A stretch of DNA of 64,000 bases. Source: Talpa occidentalis (lineage: Eukaryota > Chordata > Mammalia > Eulipotyphla > Talpidae). Each line of letters begins with the position of its first letter. Position 1 is the first letter of the stretch. A program made the position numbers and the translations under genes. The notes beneath the pieces are model-generated. The model had not been told where the DNA came from and did not search any database. It worked only from the letters and a program-made list of their open reading frames with translations. Below are positions 21,665 through 33,734 of this stretch, one piece after another. Where the stretch lies: NCBI RefSeq assembly GCF_014898055.3, contig NW_023605194.1, forward strand, positions 99,393,258 to 99,457,257. The letters run 5' to 3'.

Positions 21665-22940
21665 GTTAGATGGGCTAAAAATTGTGATGAGATGTGACCC
21701 AAATAATAACACAATAAATGCAAAGGAGTAAACTATTAACATAGATTCACTTTTAAAATGTGATAAGCAAGTGATGGTGGTCTGTAAGTTGAATGGCAGA
21801 CATGAGTTTCTAACAATCTCGGTCTCAATGGCCACTACAATGTACAAAACCTGTTACTGCAGCTCTTTAAACCTTTCATGGTTCTCTACTCTGCCATCCA
21901 GCAGTGGTGGGAAGCATGTTTTCTCTCCCCCATACATCTCACCGCTATTGAAAATATATTTGACTAAGAATCATGCAGTGTGTCATCACAGATATGATTT
22001 GGCACTCACAGGCAGAATTATGCAAGCTTAGTAGCTGATTCATTCAAAGCAAATGATTAATTTTCTTTAATGTCAGTTTGGTTTTTGACCAAGTATAATT
22101 GCTGATATATTTATTGGCAACAATATAAGTTCAAATGAATTTTGTTTTGCAAAGTTGTGAGCAGAACAATATTTAAGAACAGAAGAAAATAACAGTAGGC
22201 ATTTAAATAGTTTGAACCATATGCAATTGCCTACAGTTTCAGTTGGTTCAATCCCATATATGGATTTAATAGATGGATAGTTAGATAGAAAGAAAATATT
22301 TCCCATATTTGCTTTTCTCATTTTGTAGAACATATCCCTGTACCATTATACTACAGAACGCATTTTGCGGGAAATGCTGTCATAGATGTTAGCAGAAATT
22401 CATAGTAAATGTACATTTCTCAGAGATATCTTTAGATTTGCTAAGAAGGCAGATCATGGGGCCTAAAAGAATGTTAAAATATTTTGTATTTGGATAAGAA
22501 ATGGCTGTTCCTTAGTGTAAGCTTTGTGGCTCTTAGCTGGGTTTGGGTGTTTGTGTGCTTATTTTTTTTTGTTGTTGTTGTTTTTTTGGTTTTCCTGTAT
22601 TCTAGAACTCACTAAAAATCTGTGAGATGTTCATTTTTCTAGGAGAGTGGGTCCATGTCTTTCATCTTGCTTTTAAAGTACTATCTGAAGAGAGGGAAAC
22701 AGAGTTTTGGATCAGGTATAGCATAAGTGTCTCTCAAGTCTGATAATGCAGAAATCCTTTAAAAAAATTTGTATGAGCCCTCAAAAACATCCACAGACTA
22801 CAAAACTGGAAACACTGAGCTAAAGAACTAAAGTTTTGTTTATGAAATAAGAATTTTTGGTTTCTTTGTGCAGTTTTTAACTTGTAAGACCAAATCAATA
22901 AATCTCAATTTAGAGAAACATTGGCCCTAAACTATATTAG
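21665..22940. other. Intergenic: no gene seen
   Basis: AT-rich sequence. A (TTG)n/T-rich tract lies at 22562-22590. Two frames of 86 codons (21771-22031 and 22073-22333) have no recognisable domains, and I regard them as chance. Confidence 0.5.
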
Positions 22941-22958
22941 ATTTCAAATGGCTGTATG

Positions 22959-23222
22959 GGAGGCCTCGCCCGTGACGCAGCAGGTTGAGCGTAGTGCTGT
23001 GAAGCTATCTGCAGCCTCTGTAATGCCGGTTCCATCCCTTGAGAAACCCACATGGTGCGCAGGCCTCTCCTGTCTTGCCCGCTGCTCCCCTCAGCACTGT
23101 CTTCTGTCCTTCTGCCTGTTCTGTTCCCCTCTCTGTCTCTGGTGAATTCTCTCACCCTCCCATGCCTCTGGCTTATACCCCAGTTCTTGTATAAATAAAT
23201 AAATCTTAAAAAAAAAAAAAAA
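22959..23222 (+). mobile_element. tRNA-derived SINE, type B
   Basis: This plus-strand copy is flanked by TTCAAATGGCTGTATG at 22943-22958 and 23240-23255. About 16 extra bases (AGCTAGATGAATACACA) lie between the poly-A and the second duplication. The body has a deletion in the region after the B box. Confidence 0.9.
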
Positions 23223-23259
23223 AGCTAGATGAATACACATTCAAATGGCTGTATGAGAA

Positions 23260-24380
23260 AGACTTAAATGAGCATGACCAGCAGTAGAGGAAGTATGTCA
23301 TTAATGATCTTAGATATCTAGAAAATGTCTAGAATGTATGCTTCTGCCTAGTAAGGAATTTGTAATTTAGACTATAAGCAGGAAATCACTGTTCCACTAA
23401 AAGGAAGGGGGCACAGTCTTCAGCTTAACAGATTTGGTTGTGTCACCATTTTTTAGTTCTTGCCAAGCAAAGTGTGATGAACAGTAAAATTTGATTTGAG
23501 CAAGTTTCCAAAGTCTGAGGATATCTGCAAATACTGTACTATAAAAATGTTATGCACAAGAACAACAGAAAAGGGAAGGACCCAAATGGAACACAGATGA
23601 TCCAGAAAAGTTTCTGGAAAGAGAAATAGAAACTAGGAGAGAATGAGACCATTCTTTTAGTCTTAACCATCTGAGGCATCTTTCCATTTCCTCAGGGTAG
23701 AGGACATGGGTGATTATCTTAGAGTTGTGTGATTTATTTTTGTTACGGAAAGCAAAACAAAAGCCTCTTACCAAAAAGTGGATTTAATCATACAAGTAAA
23801 TCCTTTAGTTTTCATAATTTTTTAGCCAAAGAATATTTCTAAACACCAAACTATATATATATGTATGTATATATACGTATATATTCATATACATATATAT
23901 ACATGTATACGTTGACAATGTAGACAAGGTGCAAGCCCTTTTACAAAATGCTTGTTTAAAACGATGCATTTCTGTGAATGCAGCTTGAAATATAAGAATA
24001 GGCCACTTTTCAGAGTGTCCTATATAAATTGTCATAATCTTATGTCATTTTACTGTGACTGTATTGAGCTTTTTTGTTAGAGTATAATCTTGAGGACAAG
24101 CACAGCTTGACAACAGGGGTTCTTTTCCTAACCCACAAAAGGTATTTAGCTGTCATTGAAACCTTGTTTCTGAGATGCTTCTTGCTGCTTCATAACCTGT
24201 GGACTTCTCCTTTATGTTTCTAAAGTATAACATTCCAGATGAATGTCACAGTCATTGGTGGTGATTCTTTTTATTTAAGTGAAAGTACTTGTTGGGGTGT
24301 CAAAATCTGTATTGGCACAGATTTCCAGTTAAGTTGTGTCCCAAAAGTGGCTCAGAGAGATAAGTAGAAAGTAGATTCAC
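23260..24380. other. Intergenic: no gene seen
   Basis: AT-rich. A (TATATG)n-like microsatellite spans 23850-23910. The 76-codon frame at 23805-24035 includes a run encoded by this microsatellite. Confidence 0.5.
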
Positions 24381-25240
24381 TTTTTTTTTTTTTTTTTGAA
24401 ACTCATTTTGAGAGTACTTTATTGACGCAAATATGGAACCCACAACATTTTGGGCAGTAAAGTTAATGATCTTTTTTTCTCAGGATAATAAAATTTACTT
24501 TCATACCCTAGATGATATCAAAACGTGACTATCAAATTTTTTTTGCTAAGGATGACAAATCTGCTGGGTCTTCTTTGGGGGTGGGGAATGTTGATCTATA
24601 TATATAATTCATCATTCAATAAGATTACACCACAGTTCTCTGTCCATTAAGAAACTTTCAAGAGCTAACCTAATAGGTAGCAAAAAATAATATAAGATAT
24701 ATGTATATATGATAAGATTTCCAGGAAATTTAAAACTAAATAAGACAGTATTCCAGGAAATACTTGCTTTCACTTCAAAGTTTTATCTACTTTGTAAAAT
24801 AACTTCAGAATTGAGAAGCCACCTCGCTAGATATACTATATTTACTTGTAAATATTAGGAAATAATAACACAAATCTGTAAAATCTCTTGGAGAAACTGA
24901 TAGCGAAGTACCTATCATTTGTTGTTAGTATTTCTTTTGATTAACCACCCTAGACAGCCAATGAACTCTTATTTATTTAATAATATTAGTTTTTGCTTAT
25001 TAGTCATTCGTTTGTTGCTGGATAGAGAACCGAGAACCGTAGAGTGCAGCAGTAGGAAATAGGCAAACGAGGGCACCAAGTGCTCTCATACAAGAGTACA
25101 CTTGTGCAGAAAACAGCTTTACCTAGAAGAGTATTGTCAACACTGGTCATTTGGGAAAAATAACAAAAGTAGGAATGTAATAGCCAAAATCACAGCCTGA
25201 AATGTAGCCTCCCCTCAAAAAAAATGGATTTTTAAAAGAT
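24381..25240 (-). pseudogene. possible retroposed mRNA 3' end (unidentified)
   Basis: Read on the minus strand, an AT-rich UTR-like sequence reaches AATAAAG (reverse complement of 24418-24423) and, 20 nt later, a run of 17 A (T-run at 24381-24397). This is the layout of a polyadenylated transcript copied back into the genome. I recognise no coding part and find no clear target-site duplication, so the left border (mRNA 5' side) is uncertain. It could also be an unrecognised LINE tail. Confidence 0.35.
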
Positions 25241-26690
25241 CCACCTATATAAAGAGTTTCCTAAAAAAAATCCTGGGCTTTATAATATGTGAAAAGGACC
25301 ACAATTTCTAGTTATTGTAGCAGGGATATTCAAATTCAGATAGCTGGTCAGTTTCTGCTTTTTTGGCTTTTTCTTGTTTAATTGAGATCAATGTTACTTG
25401 TGATTTACTGTTCAGGTGTTACCACCCCACATTCACTACCAAAACACCCATAAATCTATTATTCTAAATACAAATTAGATTAGTATTCTAAATACAAATT
25501 TGAATAACAAATTAATCTGTTACTCTAAATTCAAATAAATTCCTGGAGGTTGTAGTTTTAATTCCTGGGATCACATATAGAAATACCTGTGTTATAAAGT
25601 AGCCAGGATTCATTCACTGTGGGTTTGAAAAATCCATGCTAGAATTTAATAGAAACTAAAAGCTTAACATCTTTAGAAATGCATGGAAACAGATGCACAC
25701 GTTTGACTGACTGGATTTCCAGAGCAGGAAAAGGGTAAGCAAAATCCAAGCAAATTACTCAAGTTAATATGGTGGGATTCACAAACGTTGCCATGGCTGA
25801 TGATGGTAACAGCAAATTTGCCAGCTTTATCAGGCATTCTTTCATATAGAATTGTTTCCATGGAAACCGTGTCTGCAACCCACAGGTTTCATGTACTGTA
25901 TGTTCCAGCGAAATAAATAATGAAAAGCTGTCTTCTATTTTTTGATCTCCAGATCTACATACTTAATAGGCAGGATGCTCCCTTACATATCATTTGCAGT
26001 AAAAAAAGACAAATTGAAAGGCATGAAAAAGTAAAGATTCTATGCCTTTATTTTAAAAGCACAACCAATGTAAGAAAATGTATTTTCAATTCAACTCAGA
26101 ACAAAAGATCAAACACCTATCACTTGCCATTCACACCTTACCCAATACTATTTATAGGCCACTCTCAAACTCATTGAAGATGGCCATGATTGCTAAACAT
26201 ATGCAGGAGTGTGAGGTGATTCTGCGGAATCTCTCTGTGTCAAGTGATGTCAGGTTGTATCTCCCCAAAGAGGCTCTGACTCCTCCCTGCATCTTGCTGA
26301 ACACGTTGTGGCTTGCTTTTCTGACTCAGTGAGTGAGGGTTATGATATTGCCTCCTTCTTATCACCTGTGTTCTTTCTAAATGTTACTTTATTCACTAAC
26401 TGCTAGATTTTGAAATACAGTTCTCCCTTAGCATCATCACTACGTTTTTGTAAACTTTAATTTTAAGTGACGTATAACAAAAACAGTTTTGCCACAGGCT
26501 AATTGATAAAAGCAATATTTAAGTTTCGAGAGCATATCTCTGGTCTCTAAAACATCCTTAAACTTCTAAATAAAGACCCGAGCACATTGAATATTAAGCA
26601 ATCATTTGTATTCATTCATTCATTCACTTTCCATGCCATTTATTACTCCAGTTCAATGTCCTTGGTGGATAGAGCTTGCCCAGCAGTTCT
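25241..26690. other. Intergenic: candidate regulatory stretch, no gene
   Basis: The segment 25670-25910 has less low-complexity sequence than its neighbours and clusters RFX-like half sites. A local triplication of TCTAAATACAAATT lies at 25462-25540. The frames at 25920-26332 show no domain I recognise. Confidence 0.45.
25854..25867. promoter_or_regulatory. RFX/X-box-like perfect palindrome
   Basis: GTTTCCATGGAAAC is a 14-bp perfect palindrome fitting the RFX X-box pattern (GTNRCC N0-3 RGYAAC, with one relaxed position per half). Further half sites, GTTGCCATGG at 25787-25796 and GGTAAC at 25805-25810, lie within 80 bp. Binding is inferred only. Confidence 0.45.
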
Positions 26691-26890
26691 GAGTGTCTGC
26701 CTGACCCACCTTGGACAGGATGTCCCACCACTGGGAACACTTAACCCACACTTGCTTACACTGGGACACTTTAGACACACAACCAACCCAGCGTGCACAT
26801 CTTTGAGACGTAGGAGGAAACTGGAGTACCCAGACAAAAACCCACCCAGACATGGGGGAATGTGTGACTCCACACATACTGTCCCTGACC
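26690..26890. repeat. ancient vertebrate interspersed repeat (family not named)
   Basis: AGGAGGAAACTGGAGTACCCAGA, AAAACCCACCCAGACATGGGG and GACTCCACACA follow a string found widely in vertebrate genomes (GGAGGAAACCGGAGTACCCGGAGAAAACCCACGCAGACACGGGGAG). I cannot assign the family confidently. The three overlapping frames here are not genes. Confidence 0.5.
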
Positions 26891-27005
26891 AGAAAATTTT
26901 TTTTTGTCCTCGATGTTAATAACCAAAACAACATTGAGTGGAACAGCATTAGAGGAATTGCTATACTTTAAACAAATATAAGCCTCACAATAAAAGGGTT
27001 TTTTC

Positions 27006-27269
27006 AGGTGGTGCAGGCAGTTGAGCGCAGCGCTGTGAAACTGTCCGCAGCCTCTGAAGCGCCTGTTCGATCCCTGCCGGCTGGCGAGCGTCCCACATGG
27101 TGCAGCAGACCTCTCCTGTTGCGCCCACTGCTCCCCTCAGCAGTGTATTTCGTCAATCTGCCTGTTCTGTTCCCTACCCTGTCTCTGGTGAATCCTCTCA
27201 CCCTTCTGCAAATCTGGTCTGTACTCTGGAACTTGTATAAATAAATAAATAAATCTTTAAAAAAATTTT
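27006..27269 (+). mobile_element. tRNA-derived SINE, 5'-clipped
   Basis: This plus-strand copy begins at AGGTGGTGCAGGCAG, lacking the GGGCCTCCC head. A perfect 17-bp duplication, AATAAAAGGGTTTTTTC, flanks it at 26989-27005 and 27270-27286, so it was clipped on insertion rather than later. Confidence 0.93.
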
Positions 27270-27286
27270 AATAAAAGGGTTTTTTC

Positions 27287-28888
27287 TTCTTAGATTGATT
27301 GAAATATTTTACAGACTAGAAAATAGAGGAATTTTAGTGAATTTAGAGTGAATACTTAGAATTGTTTTTTCTTCTCCCAAACAATTGGAGGCCAACACTT
27401 CAGTATAACCTAGCCAAGTAATATTGGTGTTTTAACCATGAGATTATTTTAAGTACTTTGTTTTGAGATATTTATGGTATAAATTATGTATTTTATATTG
27501 CAATAGGAAACATAAGATAGGCAGTAACAGGGAGAGGAAGTATTCTTGAAATGTACACAAGAGAAATAATTTTTACTAGTTGTATTCTCTCAGCTCTTGC
27601 AAGATTAATTTTCTCCTTGGACAAAAGAAGGTGAAAGGAAAGCATCAACACCCTGTACAGTTGCAGTGTTTTAATGGAAAACTTGGTGCTCTAAACTTTC
27701 TGCTCTGAACAGAAATGCCTTGGAACGTGGTAAGTACAGATGGAGAGTTTTAAATAACATGTCGACATAGCAAAGATTCAGGAAAAGGAGGGAATGAGAA
27801 ACTGTCTTCCTGAGCCTAATTTCATTAAGGAACTGTACAGAAAGGGAAAAGGCACTAAACAGTTTGCTTAGGAGAACCCAACCCACTGAAGTGAGAGCTG
27901 AGCGGGTTTGATGACTTAGCGCCAGCTTCTTCAGGATAAATGCGTTTTTCTGTGGCGCTAGTAGTATCTGGGGGAAATATTTGTTGAATGATAGAATAAA
28001 TTCAAGAGTATATTTTTGGCTGTTATTTAATTGAACATATCTTAGGAATATTTCATTGCACTTAAAAATGCTCATATTTATACTTTTTTATTGTGTGAAG
28101 TATGAGGCATGTCAACAGAACACCTTATCGTAATCATAAGATTTGTTGATTTATCAATTAATGTGAAGAAGGATAGTTTTGACTAATTGAAAAAATGTAG
28201 GATAGTGTAAATCTATAGCAATTTAAATTACCTTAAAGTATGATTTTTTTTAATAATGAATTCTGGGCCTTAGATTTGAATAATTGTTTTCTTTTTAAGG
28301 AAATAGTAGGGAAAAAATAAAGAAAATAGGGGGATTTTAGTAACTGAGACTGGAAATAATAGATGCTTTCCAAGTGCTAGCCTATCAAGTTAGGAGGTTT
28401 CAAAAGAAACCGGGCAAGCAATTGGCTAATGAGTTTGAATGGCTACTGGAAAGCGAAAATGTACTCACTACATGCTAGTACCTAGGTGTCTTCCCTCATT
28501 TCCTCTCCTTCTTCCATGTCACTGACCCAGCCTTTCACAAGTCCCCCTGCCTGTAAGCAGTTACTTTGAAAATGTTGGGGCAGAATGTCTTTAGATCTAA
28601 AAGGTCAAGGTCTGGTGACTTTGCATACTGTGGCTTCCCAGAAAGCACAAAGAGGTTATTCTTTTACTACTCATGTATGCGAATTATAATACAGATGTGT
28701 TTTCCTATTGATGTATGCAGGAGGAAAAAATATTTTACTAGTCTCCATATTCAAGAGATCTATAACTTTGAAATATACCCACAAGTGTACTGCAACATAG
28801 ACAAAGGGTTTTGAAAATAGTATTTATTTCTGATATTTCAGTTCCTGTTTGTCAGACCTTATCAAAGGGGGCAATATTGAATCGAGAT
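27287..28888. other. Intergenic: no gene seen
   Basis: No recognised repeat or gene. The longest frame (27671-28075 minus, 134 codons) has no domain I recognise, no polyadenylation signal in register and no splice context. I treat it as chance, with low certainty. Confidence 0.45.
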
Positions 28889-28904
28889 AAAACTTCATTC
28901 TTGG

Positions 28905-29170
28905 GGCCTCCCTGGTGGCGCAGGGGTTAAGACGCAACCTATGAAGAAATCCGCAGCCACTGCAGCACAAGTTCGATTCCCGGCCGGCCAGGGAGAAACC
29001 CACATGGTGGAACAGATCTCTCCTGTCTCGCCCACTGCTCCCCTCAGCAGTGTACTTCGGTCCGTCTGCCTGTTCTATTCCCCACTCTGTCTCTGGTGAA
29101 TCCTCTCACCCCCCCCATCTCTCTGTACCCCAATTCTTGTATAAAAATAAATAAATCTTTAAAAAAAAAA
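28905..29170 (+). mobile_element. tRNA-derived SINE, type B
   Basis: This plus-strand copy runs from GGCCTCCCTGGTGGCGCAGG to poly-A. The perfect duplication AAAACTTCATTCTTGG lies at 28889-28904 and 29171-29186. It has a GACGCAACCTATGAA loop like the copies at 2333 and 5170, marking a B subtype. Confidence 0.93.
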
Positions 29171-29186
29171 AAAACTTCATTCTTGG

Positions 29187-29810
29187 AAAGTGAAAAATTG
29201 TTACTCTGTGCAAAGTATAGGTGTATATTTAATTTTAATTAATTTAAATTTATACAACTGCCTGGGGCTACTGCCTACCAAATTAGTCAAAGCTATACCT
29301 ATGCTATGATAATGTTTGGTATATTTAACTTTAATTTACAGAAACTACCTACTTTGAACTGCTATAATAAGAACCCTGAAAAATCAGTGTGAATTTTCCT
29401 TACTGTATCAGTTTGGATTCCCAGGCTTAGACCAGGGCTGCTGCTGAGGTGACTATCAATATTAATGCTCTAGTTCACAGCCCAAATAGAGCTTCCCACA
29501 GGTGTAGTGAATGAGAATGAATTGATTTATTATGCATTTCTCAAAACAAATCCTTTAGATAAGCTTAATATGACATTATATTTAAATGAAACATACAATT
29601 TAAAACAATGTTAATAAATAAACATTACAAGGTATAATTTGGCATCTTGTTCATTGTAATTTTCCTTATTTTCAAAGATTACTTAATGTAAGCCTAAGGG
29701 AAACTGAATCAAAGCTACTAAATGATTTACGATAAATACAAAGCAAGTGGTACTTGCATTTTATTTATGAAATGAAATATACTTGCTTAGTCAAAGGCAA
29801 GTATGTTTTT
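29187..29810. other. Intergenic: no gene seen
   Basis: AT-rich sequence without an open frame or a recognised repeat. Confidence 0.5.
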
Positions 29811-29814
29811 AGTC

Positions 29815-30440
29815 TCCCCCAGCTTTACTGAGATAAAACTGACATAAAACATTGTGTAAGATTAAGGTGTAGATTTGATACATTTATATATAGCAGAATG
29901 ATTACCACCACAGCATTTAGCTAACACCTCCATCCTGTCACATAATTACCATTTCCTTTTTGTGGTGAGAACAATTAAGATCTACTCTCTTAACACTTAA
30001 GTATAAATACAGTATTATAGATGTAATCACCATGCTATAAAGTAGATCCCTAGAACTTCTCAATCTTCTAACTATAAATATGTACTACTTCAGCAGTATA
30101 TCCCTTTCTTCCCTACCCCCACCCTGGCCCCACACTGTGGTAACCACCTCTCTATTGCCTGTTTCTCTGAACTGGTTCAGATTCCACATATAGTGACATG
30201 GTTCAGTATCTGTGTCACAATAATGCCAGAGTAAACCTGGGAGGACACATTTCTCTCTGAGATCCTGATTTCAATTCCTTTGAATACATACTCAGAGTGA
30301 AATGACTGTCTCATATTTAAAAAATTTTTTTTTAGAAATCTCCATACTGTTTCCCACAGTTGCTGTACCAATTTGCATTCCCACAATAATTCATGAGTTT
30401 CCTCTTCTCCACATCCTTGCCAATGCTCATTATCTCTAAA
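29815..30440 (-). mobile_element. L1 3' end, antisense
   Basis: CCCAGCTTTACTGAGATAAAACTGACATAAAACATTG begins the reversed 3' UTR. TGGTAACCACC..CTGTTTCTCTGA, ACATATAGTGACATGG and the ORF2-type stretch at 30330-30420 (CATACTGTTTCCCACAG, TTTGCATTCCCACAATAAT) follow in reverse order. It is 5'-truncated, and the 69-codon frame here is in a decayed strand. Confidence 0.75.
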
Positions 30441-30528
30441 AGCAAGAATGGTTTATTTTACATAACTCTTGGAAAGAGTTGAGCACTTGAAGTATGGCTA
30501 TGGGTGTTAACTCTAGGTATTTTATTTT

Positions 30529-30801
30529 TTTAATTTTCTTTAAAGATTTATTTTATTTATGCGTACAGGAACTAGGGTGCAGGCCAGATGTGCGGGAGGA
30601 TGAGAGGATTCACCAGAGAGAGCTGGAAACAGAACAGGCAGACTGAATGAAATATATTACTGAGGAGAGCAGTGGGTGAGACAGGAGAGGTCTGCCACAC
30701 CATGTGGGTATCTCCCAGGCCGGCAGGGATCGAACCTGTGCTGCAGAGGCTGCACAGCTTCACAGCGCTGTGCTCAACCGCCTGCACCACCAGGGAGGTC
30801 C
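30529..30801 (-). mobile_element. tRNA-derived SINE, type B
   Basis: This minus-strand copy is flanked by a perfect 16-bp duplication, CTAGGTATTTTATTTT, at 30513-30528 and 30802-30817. Confidence 0.93.
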
Positions 30802-31084
30802 CTAGGTATTTTATTTTGTAGGGATGAAATTTTGCTTGTAATAAAATGAAAAGGCAGTCCAGTGTGTTTATTGGCTTAGGAAATTGTCGTTTCCAATAGA
30901 AGTTTATAGCAATTAAAAATCTAGATACAGTATAAATGAGTATTCACATTAATTTGTCAAATATTAAATAGCTGATGCATTTTTGTTAAGTCACAGATAA
31001 TAGTCTCAAAAGTAACCTTAAGTTTCAGTCTGTGATTATTTCCCTTGTTTTCTTCCAATTTTCAGTTTGTGATCTAATTACAGG

Positions 31085-31345
31085 CAGCATTTATTAAGCA
31101 TTTAAAATTATATGCCAGACACTATGTAAGTGCTAATTTTATAGATGTTATCTCGCTATATGTTTATCACCATGCTATTATATAAGAACTGTTATTATCT
31201 GAATTACACTATGGAGAAACTGCAGCTCACAAGGAACAATTGGCCAATGCTAACACACACAGCAAATTGCAGAGCTAAGATTTGCATCAGGCTATGCCTG
31301 CATCTATGTTCACATCACAACCTCTGTACCAACTGTCTCATAAGA
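31085..31345 (+). repeat. MIR, near full length
   Basis: TTATTAAGCATTTAAAATTATATGCCAGACACTATG, then ATTATCTGAATTACACTATGGAGAAACTGCAGC, then GCAGAGCTAAGATTTGCATCAGGC, matches the MIR order from its 5' part through the core to the 3' end. The 83-codon frame across it is incidental. Confidence 0.75.
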
Positions 31346-31349
31346 ATTT

Positions 31350-33445
31350 TCAAATATAGAACAGCACATCCTGGGAACAACAAAGGGACTCTATAAACTA
31401 GGTTTTATTAAGCAGGGGGCCACTAAGAGTATAACTTTTGAAAATATCAAGATGAAGAAAAACTTGTATTGAGCCTAATAATTAAAATTTCAAGCACTGG
31501 TTTTACTTATTATTTTGAGACTGAAAACTTCTCAATGCATGAAAAAGCATTGAACAAATTGTTGACTTGTGACTATAATTAAGCTGAAATTATCGTTATG
31601 TACAAATAATAGCTTTCCCGGTCATTTGCTAATGACTAGGGTTTTTCTCAAGACCAAGGTTTTGATTACTGAAGCTGAAAAGACCACTCTACTGACATTC
31701 TTAGGGAACCATTTTCTCTGTTATGATTCACTTTCACTGCATGGTAAATTGTCCTTAGTGATCATTCATTGTGACTGTGGTTGATAAATTAATGAACTTA
31801 GAGTCAAGAATGGGTGTATCTCAGAAAATAAAAGTGCATTTTTAATAACACTTAACACAGATGAGTAATTTCAGAAATAAAAATATCACTGGCTTTATAT
31901 GTCCATTTTTTGTAAATTCAGTAAAACTAGGAACAAAAAATTCACATGTATGGAACATAATGGAAAATAGTCTTATATCACCTATATTTTACAGATATTT
32001 CTTTGGTAGTATATTTTTCCACTAAGTATGTAAGTAGCTGAAGCTAAATGGTTAAATTGGCCTCAGCTCTAAAGAGCTTGAGAGATGAGAGAAAGAGAGG
32101 GGGGTGTTAACTTTTCTCTGAGACTTGTTTTTATAGATTCAGTGGAGCCTGAGGACTTACTGACTAACCTTGAGCTGAGCTCCAAGGCTAGAAGGAGTCA
32201 ATCACCACACACAAACAGAGAGGAGGTGCTTAGCAGGAGGTTGGGGGTCTGCCTAGAGAAATGTAGAACTACAGTTATATGAGGAAAAGCCTCTTCATAC
32301 CTGTTCATCTATGAACTGCCCTGAATCTAACTGACTTTAACCAATTCCACATTTCTTTGCCCCTAATCTTTTCCTCAGTTAGTAAAATTTAACCCCTTTG
32401 TTCTCAACCCTGGTCTCCACAACCTCTATTAAGGTCATTCCCTTTCTTAATTAGGGAAGATTTGAGTTTTTCTATTGTCTCTTGCCAATCAATTGGCAAT
32501 AAAAATCAGAAAGCTGACTTCTTTTCTCAAGACCTTTTGTCATACAATCAGTTTCTGTCATGTTGGTTAGCAAGCTCATTTGCTTGGTAATGTGTATTCA
32601 TTCTTTAAAAAAAACCCCATTTTTATAAAACGCTAAGTACACTGAATGTGGCATTACTAGAAATGACCAACTTAACTACATGTTCATTTGCACAGGTGCG
32701 TATTGGAATCACCCAAAGCACACCTTGTACGAGTTCATGCACAGTCATTGACCGAACAAGCAGAAGCTCTCCGTAGTAGAAATAGAAGATAGCTTCCCCT
32801 ATCTGTAAGCTGATAAGCTAGTTATAAGCAAATGTCTAAGAAATAGTCAAAGGAAAATTCCAAAGCATTAACAACTCTAACTTTGACAAGTAAAACTTTT
32901 GTGACTCAGATAAAATGAAGTGGGACTGATACTATTACTGTAGTAACAGAATACTTGACAGAGACTCAAATGAACTGGACCCGTGAACAAGAGAACAAAA
33001 AGTAAACTACCTGACAGCCCATGAGTCACTTTAAATTGTGAGAGATTAGACTCAGAGGCTTTTGACCCTAAGTATTGAAACACAGACATGGAGCTTATTT
33101 TCTTTTCTCTCAATCCTTTTTTATGCCTCACCTGTACAAGGGAAAAACATACGGGGAAACAATCAGAAAGAAGGACTACTTTCTTTTCTCTTTTAGTAAT
33201 TCATCCTCTGATAGACGAAAGAGGAAGGAACTGAGTTTGAAGTCACAGCCTGCAGCAGGAAATATAGCCTGGGAGGGTTTACTTCAAAAGAAATTTCTCT
33301 GAGGTCAGTGCTGTTCAAGTCTTGATATCTCAGAACTGAAGCAACTGACAGAAGTTAAGGGTCTGAAGCTAGAAAGAGAAATGGCAATGAGAATCATAAA
33401 CAAAAGTTTAATGAGAATTGCACTGATATTTAGATTTTTAGTTAA
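31350..33445. other. Intergenic: no gene seen
   Basis: No SINE in about 2.1 kb and no recognised transposon. Short frames (31569-31784, 32085-32282, 32877-33302) show no domain. This is one of the longer repeat-poor stretches, so it is a natural place to look for conserved noncoding sequence. Confidence 0.45.
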
Positions 33446-33462
33446 CTTAAAGGCTTTTTTTT

Positions 33463-33734
33463 AAACTTTTTTTTTTTTAAGATTTATTTATTTATTTATA
33501 CAAGCACTGGGTATAGTCAGAATCGCAGGAGGGTGAGAGAATTCACCAGAGCCAGAGTGGAGAGCAGGGCAGGCAGACTGACGAAGTACACTGCTGAGGG
33601 GAGCAGCGGGCGGCAGGAGAGGTCTGCGTGCCATATGGAACCCTCTCCGGCGGCCGGGGATCAAACCGGCGCTGCAGAGACTGCGGGCAGCTTCGCAGCC
33701 CAGTGCTCAACCGCTGCGCCACCAGGGGAGGCCC
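33463..33734 (-). mobile_element. tRNA-derived SINE, type A2
   Basis: This minus-strand copy is flanked by TAAAGGCTTTTTTTT at 33448-33462 and 33735-33749. Its head is GCGCCACCAGGGGAGGCCC on the plus strand, one G longer than most copies. Confidence 0.93.

Noticed and set aside
27671..28075. 134-codon minus-strand frame, the longest outside NAF1 and the ERV
   Set aside because: No recognisable domain, no promoter or splice context, and composition as expected for AT-rich DNA. It was not called as a gene, although a transcript search could change that.
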